A stretch of 64,000 nucleotides of DNA, taken from Pseudoramibacter porci (GTDB lineage Bacteria > Bacillota > Clostridia > Eubacteriales > Eubacteriaceae). Position 1 is the first letter of the stretch. The number at the start of each line of letters is the position of its first letter. The notes below the pieces were generated by a model. The model had not been told where the DNA came from. It did no database searches and saw only the letters and a list, made by a program, of their open reading frames with translations. The stretch lies in contig NZ_VUMO01000003.1 in the NCBI RefSeq assembly GCF_009696145.1, positions 62,001 through 126,000 on the forward strand, written 5' to 3'. Both the position numbers and the translations under genes were made by a program. Positions 58,173 to 64,000 of the stretch are shown in pieces.

Positions 58173-59108
58173 TTATTTCGCATTCATCGCGACAAGCAGC
58201 TCGCCCATATCCGCGCAGATGAACACGTCGGCGAAGCCGCGGATCGGCGCGTTGGGGTCATTGTTGACGGCGATGACCGTCCCGTCGCCCTTGATCCCTT
58301 CGGTGAACTGGATCGCCCCGGACACCCCGAAGATGATGCACAGCTTCGGCTGGATGACGGTGCCCGATTCGCCGATCTGGTCGTCAAAGGGGATGAAGCC
58401 CTGGTCGGCCACCGGGCGGCTGCCGGCCAGCGCCGCGCCGATTTTGTCGGCGTAAGCCTTGACTGTTTCGAACTGGCCGCTTTCGATGGCGCCCTTGCCG
58501 GCGACGACTACCACATCCGCTCCGGTCAGATGATCCGAGGACGGCAGCGCCGTAATTTTCCCGCAGGTGATCTTGGACGCCGCTTCGACGGTGCGCACGT
58601 CACAGGGCGCCGCGGCGGTCTTGTCCGCCGGTGCGGTGCTGCCCTTTTTCATCGTGATGATTTCCGGCGCGCCCTTCACTTCGCAGGCGACCATGACCTG
58701 GGCGCCGAAGGAGGGCTTGATCTGGCGGATGGCGCCGTCCTGGACTTCCAGCGCCGTGCAGTCCGAGGTCATCCCGGCGCCGACCTTCACCGCCGCCCGG
58801 GACATGATATCCCGCCCCGCCGGTTCCGCTTCGAGGAGCACCGTCGTGAGCCCGTCAGCCGTCATCACCTGGGCCGCCGCCTCGGCGAGGCCGTCGCTCT
58901 GGCAGAGGGCCAGCCCCGGGGTGTTCACGAGGTGGACCGCGTCAATGCCGTCAAAGGACAAATCCGCGGCGAGACTGTCGTCCAGATCCGCCCCAAAGGC
59001 GTAGCACGCGGCCGTTTCGCCGAGGGCCTTCGCCGCCGTGGCCAATTCCGCTACGCTCTCCGGCACCTGTCCCTGTTGAATCCATGTGAAAATCGCGGTC
59101 TTAGACAT
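58173..59108 (-). CDS. etfA: Electron transfer flavoprotein, alpha subunit
   Basis: FAD-binding ETF subunit of 311 residues. The C-terminal FAD domain shows AGSRPVADQGFIPFDDQIGE near 223, FGVSGAIQFTEGI near 263 and VNNDPNAPIRGFADVF near 285. The ATG at 59108 overlaps the etfB stop and lies seven bases after GGGAGGT, which favours it over the upstream GTG. With EtfB it would carry electrons from the flavoprotein dehydrogenase in the same operon. The substrate acyl-CoA dehydrogenase usually linked to ETF is absent here. Confidence 0.93.
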   Translation of the reverse strand: MSKTAIFTWIQQGQVPESVAELATAAKALGETAACYAFGADLDDSLAADLSFDGIDAVHLVNTPGLALCQSDGLAEAAAQVMTADGLTTVLLEAEPAGRDIMSRAAVKVGAGMTSDCTALEVQDGAIRQIKPSFGAQVMVACEVKGAPEIITMKKGSTAPADKTAAAPCDVRTVEAASKITCGKITALPSSDHLTGADVVVVAGKGAIESGQFETVKAYADKIGAALAGSRPVADQGFIPFDDQIGESGTVIQPKLCIIFGVSGAIQFTEGIKGDGTVIAVNNDPNAPIRGFADVFICADMGELLVAMNAK

Positions 59109-59907
59109 GTTCGCCACCTCCCTGCTGCAATGCCTTCAGCTGGCCGTCAACGCGATCGGCCAATTTTTTCGCCATATCGTCCACCGTCCCGGTGAGGGTG
59201 ACGGCCTGTTTTTTCTGCACCACCTGCATCGTATCGGTGACCACCGAGAGGGCCCCGGCCTGGCCGACCGTTGCCGGATCGATTCCTAAATCCGCCGCCG
59301 TCACTTCGACGATGGGGTGCTGGTTGGCCGCGACCTGATGGCGAAGCGTCGGCAGCTCCGGCGCGTTGGCGCCGAAGGGCACCGTCACCAGAACCGGCAG
59401 CGCCGCTTCCAGGGCCAGGAGGGCGTCGCCGGCCTTCTTCGCAACAGACGCCCTGCCTCCTGCAATCTGGCAGTCCACGGCGTCGGTCACGTCGGGCATC
59501 CCGAGCATCTCCGCCGTCATCGGGCCGACTTGCCCCGTGGCGCCGTCGTTGGAGGCGCTGCCCATGAGGACCACGTCGTAAGGGCCATAGTGTTCGAGAG
59601 CCGCCGCCAGCACCTTCGCCGTGCCGAGGGTGTCGCTTCCGGCAAAGACCTTGTCATTTAATAAATAAGCGTGATCCGCGCCGAGGGCGAGGACGACTTT
59701 CAGCGCGCGGGTGGCATCCGCCGGCCCCATGGTGAACACGTCGAGGGTGTCGCCGTCACCTTTGAGGCGCCGGGCCATTTCCACGGCGTAGCGGTCGCTG
59801 GGATTGATTTCGCCGGCGCCGCTGCCGCGAACCAGGGCGTGGGTGGCCGGATCGACCTGAACCTTGCTGTCCACCGGCACGTATTTGACACAAATCGCTA
59901 TTTTCAT
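59101..59907 (-). CDS. etfB: Electron transfer flavoprotein, beta subunit
   Basis: Subunit of 268 residues. It opens MKIAICVKYVPVDSKVQVDP, and the nucleotide-binding VLMGSASNDGATGQVGPMTA near 121 is typical of EtfB. It starts one base after the DAO-type gene and overlaps etfA by eight bases, so the three are translationally coupled. Whether this ETF bifurcates electrons cannot be settled by eye. Confidence 0.93.
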   Translation of the reverse strand: MKIAICVKYVPVDSKVQVDPATHALVRGSGAGEINPSDRYAVEMARRLKGDGDTLDVFTMGPADATRALKVVLALGADHAYLLNDKVFAGSDTLGTAKVLAAALEHYGPYDVVLMGSASNDGATGQVGPMTAEMLGMPDVTDAVDCQIAGGRASVAKKAGDALLALEAALPVLVTVPFGANAPELPTLRHQVAANQHPIVEVTAADLGIDPATVGQAGALSVVTDTMQVVQKKQAVTLTGTVDDMAKKLADRVDGQLKALQQGGGEHV

Positions 59908-59908
59908 C

Positions 59909-61084
59909 TCATTCCCCTTTGTTTTTCAGTAATCTTGAGAACGCCCACTCTTCAAGCAGCAGCGTCGATTCTCCCCGCATGATGTATTTCGCCAAATCGC
60001 GGCTCACCGCCGGCGCTTCGATGACGCCGTTGCCGCCGTAGCCCGTCGCCAAGAGGTAATTTTTCACCGGCGTATCCCCGACGATGGGCAGGAAGTCCCG
60101 GGTTTCCGCCCGGTAAGACAGCCACGAGGAATTGAGCCCCGCGTCGGTCAGCCCCGGCACGTTCTTTTCGAACTGGTGGAACAGGAAATCGATGAAATAA
60201 TCGTCGGTGCCTTCCCGCTCCGGCAGCCGGTCCGGATCCCACTGGCCCGCGTGCATCGGGTCGTCGAGGTTCATCGACAGGTGGGATTTGCAGATGAAGA
60301 TGTTGTTGCCGGCGCGCAGCGCGTAAAACGCCGGGAATTTCAAAATCGGGAAAACGTAGTCCAGGTGTTTTTCCGGCGGCACGACGAAAAAGGCTTCGGC
60401 CTTGGTGTGCCAGATCGGCACGTCGAGCCCGGCCATTTCCCCGGTGAAGCGGCTCCACGGACCGGTGCAGTCCACGACGACGTCGAAATCGTAGGTGTCG
60501 CCGTCTTCGGTCTTCACGCCCTTGGCGCTGCCGCCTTCGATCACAATTTCGGTGACGTTGGCCCCGCGCAGAATCGTCCCGCCGTTGGCTTCCATTTTCT
60601 GGGCGAAGGTGTTGGAAATCATCGTCCCGTCGAAATAGCCGTCGTCAGCGGTGTAGCCCGCCCCGAGAATGGTGTCCGTGTTGAGCATGGGCAGAATCTT
60701 TTTGATCTGCGCCTTGTCGGTGAGGTATTCTCCGGTGTAGCCGGCAGATTTCGCGAGGGCGATCCCGGCCTTGATCCGGTCGACTTCCTTTTCAGAGGTC
60801 GCGCAGACCAGGGTGCCGGTCTTGTCGAAGCCGGCCGAACCCTTGCGCTCCCGTTCCATTTTGAGGTAGGTCTCGAAACCGTAGAGACGGACGTCCCAAT
60901 AGCGGTTGTTCAGGGAATCGTCGAACAGGCAGACCGTCCCGGCGGATTTCGCCGTGGTGCCGCAGCCGATGCGTCCCTTTTCAAACAGCGTCACCGCCGC
61001 ATCGTCGTAAAGGCTCAGGTTGTAGCCCAAGGCCGTCCCCGAAATCCCCCCTCCGATAATGCCAATGCGTTTCTTTTTGCTCAT
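59909..61084 (-). CDS. DAO-family FAD-dependent oxidoreductase
   Basis: Flavoprotein of 391 residues of the D-amino acid oxidase/sarcosine dehydrogenase type. FAD loop RIGIIGGGISGTALGYNLS near 6, VVDCTGPWSRF near 208, and the late GDTPVKNYLLATGYGGNGV near 345. In an anaerobe, and directly before etfB, it should act as a dehydrogenase passing electrons to ETF, as sarcosine and dimethylglycine dehydrogenases do. The substrate is likely an amine or hydroxy acid from allantoate breakdown; that is inference. Confidence 0.85.
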   Translation of the reverse strand: MSKKKRIGIIGGGISGTALGYNLSLYDDAAVTLFEKGRIGCGTTAKSAGTVCLFDDSLNNRYWDVRLYGFETYLKMERERKGSAGFDKTGTLVCATSEKEVDRIKAGIALAKSAGYTGEYLTDKAQIKKILPMLNTDTILGAGYTADDGYFDGTMISNTFAQKMEANGGTILRGANVTEIVIEGGSAKGVKTEDGDTYDFDVVVDCTGPWSRFTGEMAGLDVPIWHTKAEAFFVVPPEKHLDYVFPILKFPAFYALRAGNNIFICKSHLSMNLDDPMHAGQWDPDRLPEREGTDDYFIDFLFHQFEKNVPGLTDAGLNSSWLSYRAETRDFLPIVGDTPVKNYLLATGYGGNGVIEAPAVSRDLAKYIMRGESTLLLEEWAFSRLLKNKGE

Positions 61085-61111
61085 CGCTATACTCCTGGTT
61101 TTGTAAATGCT

Positions 61112-62359
61112 TTATTCGTCCGCGATCTTCGCCAAAGTCTCGGCGAGCACCGCCGTCCCCTTGACCAGATCGTCGTCGTCAATATTTTCCGCGCGGTCGT
61201 GGCTGATCCCCTTTTCGCACGGGATGAAAATCATCGCCGCCGGGGCCAAATCCCCGAGCATCAGGCTGTCGTGGTAAGGCCCGCTGATCAAATCCATGTG
61301 GGGGATGGCGAGGGCGTCGGCCTGATCGCGCATCACCCCGCTCAAATGTTCGTCGCAGCGCAGGGGCGCGTCGTTGTTCAAGGGCGTCAGCGTCACCTCG
61401 ACCCCTCGGCGCTCGGCAATCGCCCGCATGCCGGCCCGCAGATTTTCGACGAGCTCGTCCTTGTCTTCGGCGCTGACTGAGCGGATGTCGACAGTGAAAA
61501 CGGCCTTCCCGGGGATGACGTTGGCCGCCCCCGGCGTCAGGGTCAATTCGCCCACCGTCCCGGTGATGTAGTCGCTGGTCGAGGTCTGGGCCAAATGCTC
61601 GAGGAGCAGCGCCATCTCCGCCGCCGCCATGTAGGCGTCCCGGCGGTCGGCCATGCTCGTGCCCCCGGCGTGGGACTGGACGCCCTCGACGGTGCAGATC
61701 AGATTGGTCGGCGCGCAGATGCCGGTGACGATGCCCACGGGCACCCCGGCTTTTTCCAGCTTGTCGTTCTGCTCGATGTGCAGCTCGAGGCTCGCGTGAA
61801 CCGGCGCCCGACGGGGAAAGTCCTGATCGAAATGGTCCGGCCCGTAACCGAAGCTTTTGAGGGCGTCGTAAAGGCTCAGACCCGACGGGTCGGTGTGGGC
61901 CTTCAAATCCGCGAGGGACAGGCGCCCCGACAGGCCGCGGCTGCCGATGCAGCACACGCCGAACCGGCTCATTTCCTCGCCGGCGTAGACGTTGACCGAG
62001 ATCGAGCGCTTCGGGCGCACCCCGGCGCGGCCCATCGCCGCCACCGCCTCAAGGCCGGCGAACACCCCGGCCAGGCCGTCGTACTTGCCGCCCTTCGGCA
62101 CCGTGTCGATGTGGGAGCCTGTCCACACCGGCGCCGCGTCCGCATCCGTCCCGGGGTAAAGCCCGAAGATATTCCCGAGGCAGTCCTCCCGGACGTGCAG
62201 CCCGAGCTTTTCCATCTCGCCGATGACGTAGGCTCTGGCCGCCTGAAATTCGCCGGTGTACACCTCGCGGGTCATCCCTTCACCCGGCGTCCCGTTAAAG
62301 GCCGCGATGCCGTCGAGCCAGGCCCTCAGCTCGTTTTTTTTGATCTGTTCCCCAATCAT
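61112..62359 (-). CDS. allC: Allantoate amidohydrolase / N-carbamoyl-L-amino acid hydrolase (M20 family)
   Basis: Metal-dependent hydrolase of 415 residues. The ATG at 62359 is six bases after AAAGGA; an ATG two codons earlier sits too close. Metal residues: GSHIDTVPKGGKYDG near 80, the acid in GEEMSRFG near 126, ELHIEQ near 190 and the late SGPYHDSLML near 361. AllC deaminates allantoate; close relatives release carbamoyl groups from ureido acids. Its place with two allantoinases favours allantoate. It leads the operon allC, DAO flavoprotein, etfB, etfA. Confidence 0.88.
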   Translation of the reverse strand: MIGEQIKKNELRAWLDGIAAFNGTPGEGMTREVYTGEFQAARAYVIGEMEKLGLHVREDCLGNIFGLYPGTDADAAPVWTGSHIDTVPKGGKYDGLAGVFAGLEAVAAMGRAGVRPKRSISVNVYAGEEMSRFGVCCIGSRGLSGRLSLADLKAHTDPSGLSLYDALKSFGYGPDHFDQDFPRRAPVHASLELHIEQNDKLEKAGVPVGIVTGICAPTNLICTVEGVQSHAGGTSMADRRDAYMAAAEMALLLEHLAQTSTSDYITGTVGELTLTPGAANVIPGKAVFTVDIRSVSAEDKDELVENLRAGMRAIAERRGVEVTLTPLNNDAPLRCDEHLSGVMRDQADALAIPHMDLISGPYHDSLMLGDLAPAAMIFIPCEKGISHDRAENIDDDDLVKGTAVLAETLAKIADE

Positions 62360-62396
62360 CCGCATTCCTTTCTCGAATAATTTAGAAAAATTAAAT

Positions 62397-62412
62397 TGAT
62401 ATCACGGTATCA
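62397..62412. promoter_or_regulatory. Dyad upstream of allC
   Basis: TGATATCACGGTATCA: 5-base arms TGATA and TATCA around six bases, in the AT-rich stretch before the operon. A possible operator; no regulator is nearby. Confidence 0.35.
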
Positions 62413-62521
62413 GTCTACATTAAATTTTAAATGAAGTCTAGCATAAAATACCATGTACTCCGCAAAATACACGTTTTAGACGTTTTCTTAAAAATAAAAT
62501 CCGGTCATTTTCTTAAGCCAA

Positions 62522-62554
62522 TAAAAAAAGCAGCGCGGACTCTGCTGCGCTGCA
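62522..62554 (-). terminator. Terminator of the D-2-hydroxyacid dehydrogenase gene
   Basis: GCAGCGC (62530-62536) pairs with GCGCTGC (62547-62553), with seven T on the minus strand. Confidence 0.88.
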
Positions 62555-62584
62555 GTTCATGAATATTAAATTTGTATTTTGAAT

Positions 62585-63535
62585 TTAGAGCATCACGCGG
62601 ATCGGGTTGCCGTCGATCCAGGCTGTAATGTTTTCGAAGACCATGTCCGCGCGTCGGTCGATGGATTCCTTCGTGTCGAAGCCGACGTGGGGCGTGCAGA
62701 CCAGATTCGGGCAGCCGAGCAGCGGATGATCAGCCGGCAATGGCGGATCCTTTTCGTAGACGTCGATGCCCGCATAAATCTTTTTCGCCTTCAGCGCCTG
62801 AGCCAGCGCGTCGGTGTCCACCACCGGCCCTCTGGCGGTGTTGACTAAAATGGCGCCCGGCTTCATTTCGCCGATCTGTTTCGCGCCGATTAAGCCCTTG
62901 GTGTCCGGGGTCAGCGGTGTGTGCACCGAAACGATGTCCGCTTCGGCCATGACGTCGTCGAGGGATTTGTAGGTCAGGCCGAGGGCCTTCGCGGCGTCCC
63001 GTTCGCTGCGGCTGTAGCCGATCAGCTTGCAGTGGAAGGCCTTGAAGATTTCAGCGGTGCGGATGCCGATGGCGCCGGTGCCGACGATGCCGACGGTGCG
63101 GCCCGCCAGTTCAAAGCCCTGCAGACCGGCTTTGCCCTTGCCTGCCTGTACAGCCGCGTCGCACGCCGTGATATTGCGCAGGCAGTCGAGGGTCAGGCCG
63201 ACGGCCAATTCCGCGACGGCGTCGTTGCAGTAGCCGCCGGTGTTGGCGATGCGGATGCCGCGGCGCTTGCAGGCGTCGACGTCCACGTGGTCGATGCCCA
63301 CGAAGGCGACGGAAATCATCTTCAAATTCGGGTCGGAATCGATGACTGCGCCCGGCAGCGGGTGGTTGGCGATGATCACCACGTCCGCGCCGTCGATGCG
63401 CTTGATCTGTTCGTTTTCATCCTGAGCCAGGGTGTCGTAGCTGACAAATTCGTGGCCCGGTGCCGTCATGGAATCGCCGAGGGCCTTCAGCTTGTCGGCG
63501 CTGATGCCCAGGGGTTCTAACAATACAATTTTCAT
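62585..63535 (-). CDS. D-isomer-specific 2-hydroxyacid dehydrogenase
   Basis: NAD(P)-dependent reductase of 316 residues from the ATG at 63535 (AGGAGGT upstream). Rossmann loop TVGIVGTGAIGIRTAEIF near 146; catalytic Arg in LVNTARGPVVDTDAL near 234, Glu in DVYEKDPPLP and His in CTPHVGFDT near 288. Members reduce glyoxylate, hydroxypyruvate, pyruvate or phosphohydroxypyruvate. Next to allantoin genes, glyoxylate reduction is a fair guess but not shown. A short terminator follows. Confidence 0.9.
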   Translation of the reverse strand: MKIVLLEPLGISADKLKALGDSMTAPGHEFVSYDTLAQDENEQIKRIDGADVVIIANHPLPGAVIDSDPNLKMISVAFVGIDHVDVDACKRRGIRIANTGGYCNDAVAELAVGLTLDCLRNITACDAAVQAGKGKAGLQGFELAGRTVGIVGTGAIGIRTAEIFKAFHCKLIGYSRSERDAAKALGLTYKSLDDVMAEADIVSVHTPLTPDTKGLIGAKQIGEMKPGAILVNTARGPVVDTDALAQALKAKKIYAGIDVYEKDPPLPADHPLLGCPNLVCTPHVGFDTKESIDRRADMVFENITAWIDGNPIRVML

Positions 63536-63664
63536 ACCAGATTTACCTCCTCGTTCGGAAACAGACTGGCTATTTCCCAATATGTATTTTTTATTATAGC
63601 ACAATCTCTTCCTCTGTCGTCCCCATGACAAAAATCTCGCCGCGTTTTTTCCAATCGCCGCCTT

Positions 63665-64000
63665 TTAATGGGCCATCGCCGACATGGACACCGAGCCGGG
63701 ATCCCAGAGCACGACCGCACCGGCCGCCCGGGTCTCGTTCAAATCGATGAGCCGCTGGTTCGATGAGCCCCGGTACAATAAGGTGATGTCTTTTTTGTCC
63801 TGCTCAAATTCTCCGTCGACCAGGACGTCGAGGGCGGCCAGCATCTCGGCCGCCGGCCCCAATAATTCCTCGTAGGTGTAGCCCGAGTAGCACCAAATCG
63901 TAAGCTTCGGGTAGCGCGCGCGAATCGCCTTCACAAAGGGCAGAAGCGCCGCCCGGTTGGCCGGCTCCATGGGCTCCCCGCCGAGGAGGGTCACCCCCGA
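63665..64000 (-). CDS. nrdG: Anaerobic ribonucleotide reductase activating protein, partial (N-terminus beyond the window)
   Basis: The C-terminal 111 or so residues of a radical SAM activase: GVTLLGGEPMEPANR, LTIWCYSGYTYEELL, LDVLVDGEFEQDKKD and YRGSSNQRLIDL are NrdG hallmarks. The iron-sulphur cysteine motif lies beyond the window edge. It activates the glycyl radical reductase NrdD, expected next to it outside the window, and implies anaerobic DNA precursor synthesis. Confidence 0.93.
   Translation of the reverse strand, partial: SGVTLLGGEPMEPANRAALLPFVKAIRARYPKLTIWCYSGYTYEELLGPAAEMLAALDVLVDGEFEQDKKDITLLYRGSSNQRLIDLNETRAAGAVVLWDPGSVSMSAMAH

Overview
The window reads as a chromosomal segment of a fairly GC-rich anaerobic Firmicute (Clostridia). 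Evidence: AGGAGG-type ribosome sites, sigma-A promoters with 17-base spacers, a T-box leader before thrS, class B sortase, meso-diaminopimelate dehydrogenase, a butyryl-CoA:acetate-type CoA-transferase, an ETF pair and an anaerobic RNR activase. A butyrate-forming Eubacteriaceae-like organism fits, but no rRNA or tRNA gene was seen, so the taxonomy is inference. Both edges cut genes: a FIST-GGDEF protein on the left and nrdG on the right.

Layout. 1-5.8 kb: FIST-GGDEF protein, an aldehyde dehydrogenase divergent from a MocR regulator, and an RmlB-like SDR with altered active-site residues. 5.9-11.6 kb: purA-carA-carB. 11.7-16.1 kb: radical SAM protein, FabG-like SDR, class I aldolase, MATE exporter, and a candidate small RNA on the minus strand. 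16.3-21.2 kb: SorC regulator, glycerol-1-phosphate dehydrogenase (AraM), HAD phosphatase (AraL-like) and ribulokinase, without isomerase or epimerase. 21.3-25.7 kb: serS with a SEC-C protein, ddh, CoA-transferase. 25.8-32.7 kb: pyrBICFKD, with sortase B and a degenerate LCP-like protein directly downstream.

32.8-37.4 kb is the most unusual stretch. It holds a DUF559-like/repeat/gamma-carbonic-anhydrase fusion with an internal ribosome site, a SIR2-domain protein of the kind used in phage defence, and a roughly 445-base structured RNA gene. That RNA gene has its own consensus promoter, a closing stem, five repeated core-plus-hairpin modules and its own terminator. I could not assign it to a known RNA class. 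mtnK follows.

38.8-41.7 kb (minus strand) is a phage-derived cassette: sigma factor, DUF1659, DUF2922, a small membrane protein, holin and GH25 endolysin. A fragment of a phage replication protein lies under the sigma-factor start. 42-49.6 kb mixes an SDR, a heavy-metal-exporter-like permease, short interspersed repeats, a lone MNT nucleotidyltransferase, thrS, a RelE/Phd toxin-antitoxin pair, a GH3 enzyme and two orphan antitoxin-like ORFs flanked by 52-base direct repeats.

49.7-63.5 kb is mainly a purine/allantoin catabolic island. It contains two tandem allantoinase plus NCS1 permease modules behind a promoter-terminator leader, an AllH-like DUF2877 protein, a nitroreductase, and an operon of allantoate amidohydrolase, DAO-type flavoprotein and ETF subunits, then a D-2-hydroxyacid dehydrogenase. 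Allantoin would be imported, opened to allantoate and deaminated. The flavoprotein/ETF pair suggests an oxidative step that feeds electrons to the butyrate-forming metabolism; that last point is inference.
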